Shown here piece after piece: positions 26,701 to 35,297 of a stretch of 64,000 bases of DNA. Each line of letters opens with the position of its first letter. The first letter of the stretch is position 1. The DNA is from Lentisphaerota bacterium. GTDB lineage: Bacteria; Verrucomicrobiota; Lentisphaeria; Oligosphaerales; JABHEG01. A program made the translations under genes and the position numbers. The stretch is from the NCBI GenBank assembly GCA_018676675.1, contig JABHEG010000016.1:1-64000 (forward strand). Direction: 5' to 3'. The notes under the pieces are model-generated. The model did no database searches. It saw nothing but the letters and a program-made list of their open reading frames with translations, and was not told the DNA's origin.

Positions 26701-27189
26701 CCTGTGGAGATCGGTGAGAGCGTCCCGAACGCCGTTCTACGCCAGAGCAACGCCTATTTCAGCAGCTCGGATGCCGCGTTCACTGATCGCAGTCAGGCCG
26801 ACCGTGAATATGGTCGGGTCAAGGATGGCAGCATTCCAGCGAAAGGGGGATGGCGGATCTACTCCAGCGGCCCCGGCCTGTGCGTGTCCCTTGTTCTCCG
26901 GCACCTGCTTGGGATTCGCCGCTGCGGAGATCGCATACTGTTTGACCCGGTCTTGCCGAAGAGCCTGGACGGGTTGTCGGTGGATTGGTCTCTGGCCGGT
27001 CAGCGAGTGCGATTCCGCTACGCGGTGGCGGACCGCAGCTTCGGACCGGAGAGCATCTGCGTGAACGGTCACAAGCTGGCGGCTGAGCGCGCCGTCCACC
27101 CTTACCGAGTCGGTGGGCTGACCGTCGGCCTGGATGACGTGATGGAAAAGCTTGATGGAGGGCAGGATGAGATTGTCGTGGCGATGTGA
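23767..27189 (+). CDS. GH94 glycoside phosphorylase (1,2-beta-oligoglucan phosphorylase-like)
   Basis: Cytoplasmic protein of 1140 residues without signal peptide. The catalytic (alpha/alpha)6 region shows GH94 landmarks: WGTRDVCQGPTEML near residue 658-671, NQHTDGGWPQWFM near 690-702, and GDWNDSLQP near 782-790, whose Asp is the general acid position. SGPGLCVSLVLRHLLG near 1040 and the ILFDPVLP carboxy sheet are also typical. The length exceeds cellobiose phosphorylases (about 800) and matches the roughly 1100-residue enzymes acting on beta-1,2-oligoglucans. The adjacent GH144-type gene supports that substrate. Reaction: phosphorolysis of a beta-glucoside to glucose 1-phosphate. The GTG at 23767 overlaps the sulfatase stop (GTGA); an ATG at 23773 is an alternative. 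Confidence 0.85.
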   Translation: MIMIDRKTNRDLCGLYHPPTAVESEPLHELSADSGLVVRALATGAIHSIASPDVPVTLYKGTVLEGGPTNLYLRILAGDHVVRWTALLGNPGAAVRFSSDRMTISGAFDQLTYLVTLQLTAMAGWTWMIQLRNDSDAEIACDLVYMQDVGMSNVGNEAYISQYVDHTVLEHPDHGYVLCARQNMPQPGGHPWLMLGCRPGCRSFVTDGFDFYGCEHRVTRRPAALELPVLPSVRRQYEFSACALQSERVLIGAGRDACLDFFAVFQADHPEPTSEHDLERVALEGRYPQRPCVPTEPGSTAVGNLFSEAPLFDSDDLSAEQLSTYWNEPRRHVETDGEGRLLSFFTTGNRHVVLKAKELLQERPTGALLRSGTGLVNAPGILSTTAYMRGVFASHLAVGNLSFNVGLSIRRDPLGVLLAGGIRVFVERDNAFELLGVPSAFENSLNGCRWVYCNDADTIEVRTWAAIDSHAMHVAIRSLRSRRFRIAIGVVMGPPDAEPSLTDVVEVGTRDITLRPLEGSRFGDRNPGAFVRIVPGDLSALSQLGGDELLCPDNVSHGAPCLVMETVEVDSFGLGFTGALTPTAPVPTTSELAARSASAERELARGQDAHASLMSNFDLVDGDPRIARVGTILPWFVQNAVIHMSAAHGLEQYLGAAWGTRDVCQGPTEMLLAFGRSADVREILTVVFANQHTDGGWPQWFMYDNNGDIRAGDSHGDVVFWPLRALCDYVEATGDLALLDDRLPYHDGADTLSETVFEHVSRALSNIRTAFVPDTSLVAYGHGDWNDSLQPADPALARQMVSSWTVGLCYETLTALAAVCRSAGRDASAAELSALGARVRRDFNARLVHDGVVCGFGILADDATTTPLLHPSDTRTGIHHRLLPMIRGIISGIFTPEQAQVHADLISEHLVCPDGARLMDRPPRYDGGRQHIFQRGESATFFGREIGIMYVHAHIRYAQAMACMGRADDLLTALMAMVPVEIGESVPNAVLRQSNAYFSSSDAAFTDRSQADREYGRVKDGSIPAKGGWRIYSSGPGLCVSLVLRHLLGIRRCGDRILFDPVLPKSLDGLSVDWSLAGQRVRFRYAVADRSFGPESICVNGHKLAAERAVHPYRVGGLTVGLDDVMEKLDGGQDEIVVAM

Positions 27190-28762
27190 TCCGGGGCGTG
27201 CACTGACGATGCTGGTTGCCTGCGCTTCCATGGCACTGCTGACCGGCTGTCAAGGAGGGGGGGGCGCGGTTCAGGCGACAGGGCACCGCATGCGCATTGA
27301 TCTGCGCTGGCATGGCCAGGAGCCGGATCTGTATGAGATCTGGCGCGGCGACCGGGCGGAAGGTCCGTTCGAGCGTATTGCCGACCAACACGGCGTCCCC
27401 CTTTACACGGATTTCGTCGGGCAAGATGGCATTTCCCGCTACTACCGCGTCCGCACGGTCAAGCCGTCCACCGGTACTGGCGACGGTTCGGAGTTCGGTG
27501 CCTTCTCTGCCACGGTGGAGGGGCGAAGTGTGGCCGAAGACCGCGAGGCATTCCTCACTGGTGTTCAGGAAGCAGGTATCCGCTATTTCTTCGACTTTGC
27601 ACACCCCGTGTCCGGCCTCGCCCGGGAGTGGGGCCGGCAGACCCCCCCGCGGCATGTGCGCCGCATATGCGCGATCGGAGCTTCCGGCATGGGGTTGATG
27701 AATCTCGTCGTCGGCCTTGAACGCGGGGTTCTTCCCGCCGTGGAAACCCGTGAACTTCTGCTTCGCATGCTCACGTTCGTGCAGGAACAGGCTGAGACCT
27801 ACGATGGCGCATTGCCCCACTGGATGGACGGCACCACGGGTAAGACCATTCCCTTCGCAAAGATCGGAGGCGCCGACATCGTTGAGACCGCGTTTTTCAT
27901 GGAAGGTGTTCTGGTTGTGCGTGAGTATTTCTCGGGCGCAAACAAGCTGGATCGCCAGATCCGGTCCCGGGCCGATGAGCTGTGGCGGGGGGTGCGTTGG
28001 GATCGATTCACGGATGAGAAGAATCGGCTGTACTGGCACTGGCCTGTCGAGGGGCTCAAACGCCCTATGCGCATCACCGGAAGCAACGAGGGGCACATCG
28101 CTTACCTGCTTGCTGTCGCCTCGCCAACTCATCCCGCTCCCGATGAGGTCTACAGCCAGGGCTGGGTCGGTACGCACCGGGTCATGAACAAGGCGTTCTA
28201 CGGGATGCACCTCGAGGTGGGGCGTCCGCATGGGTCCCCGTTGTTCTGGACCCACTACTCCTACCTTGGCCTGGATCCCCACGGTCTCCAGGACAAGCAT
28301 GTCACCGACTATTTCACCTACCACCGCAATGTGGCCTTGATCCACTGGGAGTACGCCAAGGAGAACCCCAAGGCGCATGCCGGTTACGGCCCGTTGCGCT
28401 GGGGGTTGACGTCCAGTTCGGGACCTGACGGCTACGGTCCGTGGACTCCCGTCCGTCACGATAACGGGACGATCGCCCCAACCGCCGCGCTCTCGAGCAT
28501 GCCCTATGTGCCGGAGCAGTCGCTGGCCATGCTTGAGGATCTGTATGAGAAACGGGGCGGCCACCTGTGGGGCGAATTCGGTTTCTACGATGCGTTCAAC
28601 GATAGCCGGAACTGGGTCTCGAAGGGGTTCTGGATCGGGATCGATGTCGGCCCCATTGCCCCCATGATCGAGAACCACCGCACCGGGTTGTGCTGGAAAC
28701 TGTTCATGAACGCGCCGGAGATCAAAGCCGCGGTGGAACGCTTGGGAATCGCTGAGAAGTAA
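27167..28762 (+). CDS. GH144-type endo-beta-1,2-glucanase lipoprotein (glycoamylase fold)
   Basis: Protein of 531 residues. The start at 27167 has GGAGG 5 bases upstream, inside the end of the GH94 gene (23-base overlap). The signal ends in a lipobox (LLTGC), so it is probably a surface or periplasmic lipoprotein. Residues about 40-110 resemble a fibronectin-III module (YEIWRGD...RYYRVRTV). The rest is the PF10091 glycoamylase domain: YFFDFAHP, GASGMGLMNLVVGLERG, GALPHWMDGTTGKTIPF, GGADIVETAFFMEG, later FWTHYSYLGLDP and GEFGFYDAFN. In known loci such GH144 enzymes cut beta-1,2-glucan to sophorooligosaccharides that GH94 phosphorylases consume, which fits the neighbour exactly. A different beta-glucan cannot be excluded. 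Confidence 0.82.
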   Translation: MRLSWRCDPGRALTMLVACASMALLTGCQGGGGAVQATGHRMRIDLRWHGQEPDLYEIWRGDRAEGPFERIADQHGVPLYTDFVGQDGISRYYRVRTVKPSTGTGDGSEFGAFSATVEGRSVAEDREAFLTGVQEAGIRYFFDFAHPVSGLAREWGRQTPPRHVRRICAIGASGMGLMNLVVGLERGVLPAVETRELLLRMLTFVQEQAETYDGALPHWMDGTTGKTIPFAKIGGADIVETAFFMEGVLVVREYFSGANKLDRQIRSRADELWRGVRWDRFTDEKNRLYWHWPVEGLKRPMRITGSNEGHIAYLLAVASPTHPAPDEVYSQGWVGTHRVMNKAFYGMHLEVGRPHGSPLFWTHYSYLGLDPHGLQDKHVTDYFTYHRNVALIHWEYAKENPKAHAGYGPLRWGLTSSSGPDGYGPWTPVRHDNGTIAPTAALSSMPYVPEQSLAMLEDLYEKRGGHLWGEFGFYDAFNDSRNWVSKGFWIGIDVGPIAPMIENHRTGLCWKLFMNAPEIKAAVERLGIAEK

Positions 28763-28796
28763 CCGACCGGTGGTAGGGCCGGACAGGAGTCAGGCG

Positions 28797-30293
28797 ATGG
28801 CACGACCGAATATCTTGCTGATCACGAGCGACCAGCAGCGCTGGGACACGTTGGGGGTGTACAACCCCGCGATTCACACGCCGAATCTCGACCGTTTGGC
28901 TGCGGGTGGGGTTGTCTACGATCGTGCCTATACCACCAACCCGACCTGCACCCCCGCCCGGTGCTCGATTCTGACTGGGCACTATGCCTCACGGCACGGC
29001 TGTTACTGCATTGGCACCAGTCTGCCGGACGACTACCCGACCGTCCCTGCCGAACTCAGCCGCACTGGCTACTTCACGGCTCTGCTTGGGAAGGCCCACT
29101 TCCAGTCCTGCCTCTCCCCCGACAGCTTCGAGGCGGCTCCGCACATTCATAATCTGGACTATTTCAGGAACTGGGACGGTCCGTTCTATGGGTTTGACTA
29201 CGCACAACTGGTCATTGGCCACAGTGTGGAGAAGCATGCCTGCGGTATGCACTATGGTGTCTGGTTGCGGGACCAGGGCGTCGATGTAGACAAGCATTTC
29301 GGCAACTGGGAGTACGCCGGCTTCGGGCCATGGACGCTCCCCGAAGAGGTCCATAACTCGACATGGACGGCTGACATCACCATTGAGGCGATGGACAAGG
29401 CGAATGAGCAGGACAAGCCGTTCTTTCTGTGGGCAAGTTTCCAGGACCCGCACAATCCCTGCTTTGTCCCTGAGCCCTGGGCCAGCATGTATGACCCGGA
29501 CGATCTGCCTGTCTATGGTCTCAGAGAAGGGGAAATGGACGACAAGCCGCCCATCTATCAGCGCAAGATCGACACCAATGCATTCGATGGGCCGGAGGTA
29601 TTCGGGCGCCAGAACTGGCACCCCACCACCAACAGCCAGTCCATTGATATGACGCCCGAGCGAACTCGGGATATCATCACGAAGTACTATGGCATGGTCA
29701 GCCTGATGGACCTCCATATCGGGCGCATCCTCGATGCCCTTGAGGAGAGAGGGCTGGCGGAGAACACAATTGTGGTGTTCACCTCCGACCACGGCGACTA
29801 TCTGGGCAACCATGGGCTCTGGTGGAAAGGGCTGCCTGCCTATGACGATGTGCTGCGCGTCCCGTTCATCGTCCGCCATCCCGAATGCCAGGTGGAGGGA
29901 ACGCACAGCGAGGCGATCCAGAGTCTGGTGGACCTGGGGACCACATTTCTCGACCTCGCGGGGGTCGAGCCCGGCCCCTTGCAGCAGGGCGTTGTACAAA
30001 CGGATACGTGGACGGATCCCGCGAATGCAGCTCGGGATTGGGCGTTGGTTGAATCACGCCCAACCGACTCCGATTTCATGCAGAAAGTGTTCTATCACGA
30101 CCGCTACAAGCTCGTCGTTTACAGCAACGAGGAGTACGGCGAGCTCTACGACATGACCGCCGATCCCGATCAGCTGCGGAACCTGTATGACCTTGCGGAG
30201 TTCGCGGATATGAGGAACCGTCTCTTGCGCGCATTTATCGCCGCGGAGATGGAGAAGGAAGGGATGCGCCGCAAGCGTATCGCGGTCGCATGA
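28797..30293 (+). CDS. S1-family sulfatase without signal peptide
   Basis: Sulfatase of 498 residues. The ATG at 28797 follows AGGAG and the protein begins directly with ARPNILLITSDQQRWDTLG, so no signal peptide is present and the enzyme is probably cytoplasmic, unless exported otherwise. The formylglycine motif is CTPAR with Cys51, followed by CSILTG. ALLGKAHF, a WASFQDPHNP segment and FTSDHGDYLGNHGLWWKG are typical. A cytoplasmic sulfatase beside a cytoplasmic phosphorylase suggests that sulfated oligosaccharides are imported. It follows the GH144-type gene by 34 bases and precedes the sulfatase/beta-lactamase fusion by 58. Confidence 0.9.
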   Translation: MARPNILLITSDQQRWDTLGVYNPAIHTPNLDRLAAGGVVYDRAYTTNPTCTPARCSILTGHYASRHGCYCIGTSLPDDYPTVPAELSRTGYFTALLGKAHFQSCLSPDSFEAAPHIHNLDYFRNWDGPFYGFDYAQLVIGHSVEKHACGMHYGVWLRDQGVDVDKHFGNWEYAGFGPWTLPEEVHNSTWTADITIEAMDKANEQDKPFFLWASFQDPHNPCFVPEPWASMYDPDDLPVYGLREGEMDDKPPIYQRKIDTNAFDGPEVFGRQNWHPTTNSQSIDMTPERTRDIITKYYGMVSLMDLHIGRILDALEERGLAENTIVVFTSDHGDYLGNHGLWWKGLPAYDDVLRVPFIVRHPECQVEGTHSEAIQSLVDLGTTFLDLAGVEPGPLQQGVVQTDTWTDPANAARDWALVESRPTDSDFMQKVFYHDRYKLVVYSNEEYGELYDMTADPDQLRNLYDLAEFADMRNRLLRAFIAAEMEKEGMRRKRIAVA

Positions 30294-30351
30294 TGCGGTG
30301 GGTGAACCATCCTGCCTCCAAGATTGAACGATCAGAATAGGAAGCAACGCG

Positions 30352-32937
30352 ATGAAGATGACATTTCTTGCAGTGACCGTGGCCATCGTAACAGCCTACG
30401 CAGCACCTGCGCTGGCCAAGCCCAACGTTGTGGTCATTATGGCTGATGACCTCGGCTATGGTGATGTCAGCTACCAGGGGGGGGACGTCCCGACGCCGAA
30501 CATTGACTCGATTGCGCGCGAGGGGGTTACCTTCACCGACGGGTATGTAACCTGTCCTGTCTGCGCCCCTTCCCGGGCCGGCCTCCTCACCGGTCGTTAC
30601 CAGCAGCGTTTCGGGTTTTGGGACAACATCGGTCCATTTCGGACCGGCAAGGATGTTGTTCCCGGTGTTCCCACGGATCTGCCAATTCTCTCCGAACGCC
30701 TGAAGACGCTGGGTTACACCAGCGGCCTATTCGGCAAAACCCATGACGGGGATGCCGAGGAGATGATGGCCTTCAGCCGCTGGGATGAGTTCTACGGCTT
30801 CAATAACGGCGCTTCGAACTTCCTCGGCGACATGAATCGGCCCCACAACCCCATCTTTCACAACCGGAAGATTGTGAGCTCTCCATACAGCAAACGCGGG
30901 GTGAAGCACGGCGATGTGTGCCAGGCCGGCGTGATCATCAAGGATGCTGAGAACTATCTCACCGACAAGCTCGGACAGATGGCGGCAACTTTCATTGAGA
31001 CAAACAAGGACCAACCGTTTCTCTGCTACATCCCCTTCAACGCAATTCACGGGCCATTCCAAGCCCCCAAAGCGCTTGTCGACAAGTACGCACACGTCGA
31101 AGATGCCAAACGCCGGAAGGTGATGGCGATGGTCGAGTCGATGGACCAGAACGTTGGGCGGGTGTTGGGTGCATTGAAGAAGCACGGCCTCATGGAGAAC
31201 ACGCTGATCGTGTTCCTGAGCGACAACGGCGGGCACGAAGCGTCCCCGAACAAGCCCTTGCGGGGCAAAAAGGGCACCTATTGGGAAGGTGGACTCAGGA
31301 TCCCCTTCTGTATGCGCTGGGACGGGCGGATCAAGCCCGGACAGATTTACCGGTATCCGGTGATTTCTCTCGACATCGTGCCCGCGGCGATCGCTGCCGC
31401 GGGGGGCTCAGTGGATCCTGCATGGGAGCTCGACGGCGTTGACCTACTGCCCTACATCACAGGGCAGAGACCCGACCGGCCGCATGAGACGCTCTACTGG
31501 GTCTGGGGAGCCAGGAAGGCCATCCGGCAGGGAGACATGAAAGCAGTCAGCATAGACAATGGCCGGACGTACATGCTGTTTGACCTGTCCACGGACATCG
31601 GCGAGCAGAACGATCTCGCCGCTGAGAAGCCCGAGCAGCTTCAGGCGTTGGTCAAACAGCATCAGGAGTGGGAGAAGGGGCTGACGCCGCAGAAATGGGG
31701 TTGGAACAAAGCCCTTGGTTACCGGGACCCCGGCTTCGGCAAGCCGCAGCCTTACCACGGGGCAGCGTACGCGGCTGCCAAACCCCCGAAGGAGAGTGAC
31801 GGCACGGCTGACGAAGTCACCTCGCTGAACGTCAAGTCAAAGCTCCCTTTCGTCAATCGCACCAAGTTCCTGGACAAGGGCACCATTGCTTACCGAATTC
31901 CGGAGAAGCGCAGCGATGATGGTCTGGATGTCGCCGATGCGAGAGAACACGGCGACCTGACGGCAATTCTCAAGCTCCTAAACGCCACCGAAAAGAAGAA
32001 CCAGGACTTCCGGGTCGGCAAGGGCGTCAAGCGTAAGGGAAAGAACCGGTTCGGCCCAGAGATTGAGGGCTGCATCGACAGCGTCCTCATCGCGAAGGGA
32101 GGGAGGCTCATCCTCGAGGAGTATTTCGCTGATGCGCGAGTCGATCGCCCGCACTACCAGATGTCGATCACCAAGAGCGTCCTGGCTTACGCAATTGGGA
32201 AGGCTATTGAGCTCGGCAGGATCACGAGTGACAGTGCCCCCATCCTCGATTACCTCCCTGAAGTCGATCGGTCCAAGGTAGCGGCTGGCGTGGAGGCGCT
32301 GACGCTCAAGGACCTTCTCACCATGCGCTCCGGAATCCAGGTGGAAAAGCGTCCGAAAGGCGTGAAGATCACTCGGGAAAATCACGCTGAGCTGTACCTG
32401 TCGAAGACTCAACCGATTCCCACCGAGAAGCCCTACAAGTACGATGGCGCCAACTCTGATCTCCTCGTGCACATTCTCTACAACACGACCGGCCTGACCC
32501 TGGGCCAGTTCATGGAGAAACACATCTTCGGCCCGATGGGGATCACCAACGTCAGATTCGGGAAGTCCGTATGTGGTCTTGACAAGGCTGCCGCCGGCAT
32601 GGCCCTCACCTCGCGTGATATGCTCAAGCTCGGGCTGATGACGACGCGAGGCGGAGTGTGGGATGGGAAGCAGATCCTCAATCGTGATTGGGTGGAGAAG
32701 GCCACGGCCGTCCACGCTAACCACGACAAACCGCACCAATACGGCTATTTCTGGTGGAGCCACAGGATTACGGTCAAGGGCAAAGAGCTCCGCGTTCGCT
32801 CCGTCCGCGGTGCCGGAGGGCAGTTCGTCTTCATGCTTCCGGAGCTCGACCTTGTGGCTGTATTCACCAGTTACTACGGAACCAACAAGCCGATTGAGTA
32901 CTTCAACGAGATCATTGTGCCGGCATTCGCGAAGTAG
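30352..32937 (+). CDS. Fusion: exported S1 sulfatase plus serine beta-lactamase-like hydrolase
   Basis: Protein of 861 residues with a signal peptide (VTVAIVTAYAAPALA). Residues about 23-450 are an S1 sulfatase: NVVVIMADDLGYGD, formylglycine motif CAPSR with Cys71, FLSDNGGH and the GTYWEGGLRIPF segment. After a linker of low conservation, residues about 535-861 are a class C beta-lactamase/penicillin-binding-protein-like domain with the SxxK motif SITKS (Ser605, Lys608), a YDGANSDLL segment at the second motif, and GAGGQ in place of the KTG box. Such domains often act as esterases or peptidases; here it may remove an ester, for example an acetyl group, from the same sulfated glycan. It is one continuous frame without sign of a sequencing fusion. 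Part of the sulfatase/GH94/GH144 operon. Confidence 0.88.
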   Translation: MKMTFLAVTVAIVTAYAAPALAKPNVVVIMADDLGYGDVSYQGGDVPTPNIDSIAREGVTFTDGYVTCPVCAPSRAGLLTGRYQQRFGFWDNIGPFRTGKDVVPGVPTDLPILSERLKTLGYTSGLFGKTHDGDAEEMMAFSRWDEFYGFNNGASNFLGDMNRPHNPIFHNRKIVSSPYSKRGVKHGDVCQAGVIIKDAENYLTDKLGQMAATFIETNKDQPFLCYIPFNAIHGPFQAPKALVDKYAHVEDAKRRKVMAMVESMDQNVGRVLGALKKHGLMENTLIVFLSDNGGHEASPNKPLRGKKGTYWEGGLRIPFCMRWDGRIKPGQIYRYPVISLDIVPAAIAAAGGSVDPAWELDGVDLLPYITGQRPDRPHETLYWVWGARKAIRQGDMKAVSIDNGRTYMLFDLSTDIGEQNDLAAEKPEQLQALVKQHQEWEKGLTPQKWGWNKALGYRDPGFGKPQPYHGAAYAAAKPPKESDGTADEVTSLNVKSKLPFVNRTKFLDKGTIAYRIPEKRSDDGLDVADAREHGDLTAILKLLNATEKKNQDFRVGKGVKRKGKNRFGPEIEGCIDSVLIAKGGRLILEEYFADARVDRPHYQMSITKSVLAYAIGKAIELGRITSDSAPILDYLPEVDRSKVAAGVEALTLKDLLTMRSGIQVEKRPKGVKITRENHAELYLSKTQPIPTEKPYKYDGANSDLLVHILYNTTGLTLGQFMEKHIFGPMGITNVRFGKSVCGLDKAAAGMALTSRDMLKLGLMTTRGGVWDGKQILNRDWVEKATAVHANHDKPHQYGYFWWSHRITVKGKELRVRSVRGAGGQFVFMLPELDLVAVFTSYYGTNKPIEYFNEIIVPAFAK

Positions 32938-32960
32938 CCAAACGACGAGACGTGCAAACC

Positions 32961-35108
32961 ATGAAGCCCCAACTCATCTTCGCTGCCATTCTTCTCTTCG
33001 GCTGGACCGTCCCCGCCCAGGTCGGGCCCGAGCCTATTGAGGTCGGAGTGGAAGACGGCTGGTTCGTCGTCAACGGCGAGCGGTTCTTTGTCAAGGGGAT
33101 TGGCTACGAGCTGGGAGGCGGCCGGGGAAGCATCCCCTGGGAGCGGACCTTCGATCCCCAGACCATGGAATGTGACTTGGCGTTGCTCAAGGCGGCGGGG
33201 TTCAACACCGTGCGGTCCTGGAACCCCTATAGCGTCGAGGAGCTCAAGCTTCTCCGCAAGCATGGCATGATGGTGATCCAGGGGTCGTGGTTCACATTTG
33301 ACCGTTATCTGCGCGACGATGCCTATGCGCAGGAATCCCGCGACAAACTCACTGATGTCATCCGGACGGCGACGCAATTCGATCACATCCTCTTCCACAC
33401 CATCACCAACGAGCCCCATGCCGACGCACTAATCAGCGCGGGCATGGATGCTTACAATCGAGCTTGCCAGGAGCTGAAGGCCGCCGCTCGAAAGGAAGAC
33501 CCAAGCTGCCTCGTCACTTACTCCCATTGCTCACGGAACGACTTCCTGGACCAGTCCGAGTGGGATGTGATCTTCTTCAACGACTACATGTACGCCCCAC
33601 ACACGGTCAGCAAGGCGCTCAAGTACCGCGGTCATGTGGAATGGTTGAGGAAGATGCACGCGGCCGGCAAGCCGTTTGTCCTCGGCGAATTCGGCCTATC
33701 TGTCTCGAAGAGCGGCCAAGGCAACATGGGCTACGGCGGCAATACGCTCGCGGAACAGCGGGATGGTGACCTTCACATGTACCAGGCCATGATCGATGCC
33801 GGCGGCCAGGGCGGATGCCTCTTCATGTGGCGGGATGGCTGGTGGAAACACGGCGACAAGATGACCCACGACGACCATGCGGAAGAGTGGTACGGCGTGC
33901 TGGGGATCGACACGTGGGAATCGGACGCACGGGGGACGCCGCGGCCCGTTTACCATGGATTCAAGGCCTACAACCAACTCATCCTCACCGAGCCACGACA
34001 GATGGTCGTCTACTCCCGAGAGGTCCCGGTCGATGCCTATGTGACTAAACACGTGACCGGCCTGCGTTGCCGCGTGGATGGAGGGCCATGGCGCGAGATG
34101 GAGAGGCGCAGCCCGTCGTGGCGGCGAGGGAGCTTCTCTGGTTTGGACAAGGGGCGACACACCGTCGAGGTCGAGGCTACAACGGATCTGGCAGACGTCC
34201 CACGGATTCACCGGACTGTTGACGTGCTCGCAGGCGATTCGGCGCGGATGCTGCCAACGCTGACGCTGACGACCGACAGGACGACCTACGACTACGGGGA
34301 CACTCTCCTCGTACGGGTACGGACGAAAAAAGGCGACGGGACTCCCTTGTCGAATGTCGCGTTCGTCGGAACCTACGAGGACCACGGGAATCATCTGGGG
34401 CGCGAGTTCCAGGGAACGACAGATGCCAACGGGATCTTCAAGACCCGCTTCCCACTTTTCACCCGTCCGACCTTCATCACGCTGGCTGCGGGTGCTGACG
34501 TCCGGACGCACGGGGTGCCGCATCGCATGGCCGACGCAGCTATCGTTAAGGTAAAGGGACTGCTTGAGATCGATGTCGCAGCCGCAGCTCGCGGCCCCGG
34601 GCGCTCTGTTGAGAGCTTCGAGTATGGAACCAAGGCAGCCTTTGGCCGCGTTCTGGGCCGCGTTCTGGAAGGTGGGGCGACATTTGCCGTTGACCTCGAC
34701 GGCAACAACGTGAAGCAGGGCGATGCTGCGCTCCGGTTGCGACTCGAACCCAAGAGCAAAGGGGGGTGGGGGTTTGCCGAAATTCTGTTCAGAAGAGCCG
34801 ACGACATCTCGGAGGCCCGAGCCATTTCCTACTGGCTCTACGGTGACGGTTCCCGACATACGGTGAAGGTGATGATGATCGATGCGGACGGCGAGCGTTG
34901 GCTGGATGAACCCGTGACTGTCGATTTCAGAGGCTGGAAGCGCATCGTTTTCTCCCCCCGCGCGCCGCAGCGTGACCCGCACGACGGGATTGCAGACGGC
35001 GACGGGCGTCCCAACCCAAACCAACTCGGTGGACTCGCCTTTGCTGTGGTCAAAGGCAGCGAGAGAGGGTCGACTCTCTTGATCGACGCGGTTGCCGTCC
35101 ACGAATGA
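32961..35108 (+). CDS. Secreted clan GH-A glycosidase with beta-sandwich tail
   Basis: Protein of 715 residues with a signal peptide (LIFAAILLFGWTVPAQ). Residues about 30-350 form a TIM barrel of GH2/GH5 type: VNGERFFVKGIGYE, LLKAAGFNTVRSW, the acid/base Glu in ITNEPH near residue 156, and the nucleophile in VLGEFGLS near 241. The remaining 350 residues look like beta domains: an Ig-like module with YDYGDTLLVRVR, and a carbohydrate-binding-like end (SFEYGTKAAFGRV...LLIDAVAVHE). Substrate unknown; by context a beta-glucan or associated side chain. The ATG at 32961 lies 23 bases after the fusion gene; the ribosome site is weak and a GTG at 32952 is an alternative. Confidence 0.8.
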   Translation: MKPQLIFAAILLFGWTVPAQVGPEPIEVGVEDGWFVVNGERFFVKGIGYELGGGRGSIPWERTFDPQTMECDLALLKAAGFNTVRSWNPYSVEELKLLRKHGMMVIQGSWFTFDRYLRDDAYAQESRDKLTDVIRTATQFDHILFHTITNEPHADALISAGMDAYNRACQELKAAARKEDPSCLVTYSHCSRNDFLDQSEWDVIFFNDYMYAPHTVSKALKYRGHVEWLRKMHAAGKPFVLGEFGLSVSKSGQGNMGYGGNTLAEQRDGDLHMYQAMIDAGGQGGCLFMWRDGWWKHGDKMTHDDHAEEWYGVLGIDTWESDARGTPRPVYHGFKAYNQLILTEPRQMVVYSREVPVDAYVTKHVTGLRCRVDGGPWREMERRSPSWRRGSFSGLDKGRHTVEVEATTDLADVPRIHRTVDVLAGDSARMLPTLTLTTDRTTYDYGDTLLVRVRTKKGDGTPLSNVAFVGTYEDHGNHLGREFQGTTDANGIFKTRFPLFTRPTFITLAAGADVRTHGVPHRMADAAIVKVKGLLEIDVAAAARGPGRSVESFEYGTKAAFGRVLGRVLEGGATFAVDLDGNNVKQGDAALRLRLEPKSKGGWGFAEILFRRADDISEARAISYWLYGDGSRHTVKVMMIDADGERWLDEPVTVDFRGWKRIVFSPRAPQRDPHDGIADGDGRPNPNQLGGLAFAVVKGSERGSTLLIDAVAVHE

Positions 35109-35297
35109 GAACGCACGCGGCGGATGCGAATCATGCAGAGTGGCGGTGGGACTGTCCCCGGAACGTGGGAGAGCACCATGTGCCGCGGTCCTCACATGGA
35201 GGGCCGGGATGCCCGCCGATCGTTGCGTGGTACTGTAAGAGATTGGATGATGGGATGTCTCACACATAGGCCTGATCTGCAGAAGGAGGAAAGAGTG

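Noticed and set aside
26819..28678. Minus-strand open frame of 619 codons
   Set aside because: Antisense to the end of GH94 and to the GH144-type gene, which have good ribosome sites and motifs; no domain in the antisense translation.
31069..31078. AAAGCGCTTG, similar to the LacI-type operator
   Set aside because: It is inside the coding sequence of the sulfatase fusion, lacks the outer palindrome bases, and is explained by its codons.
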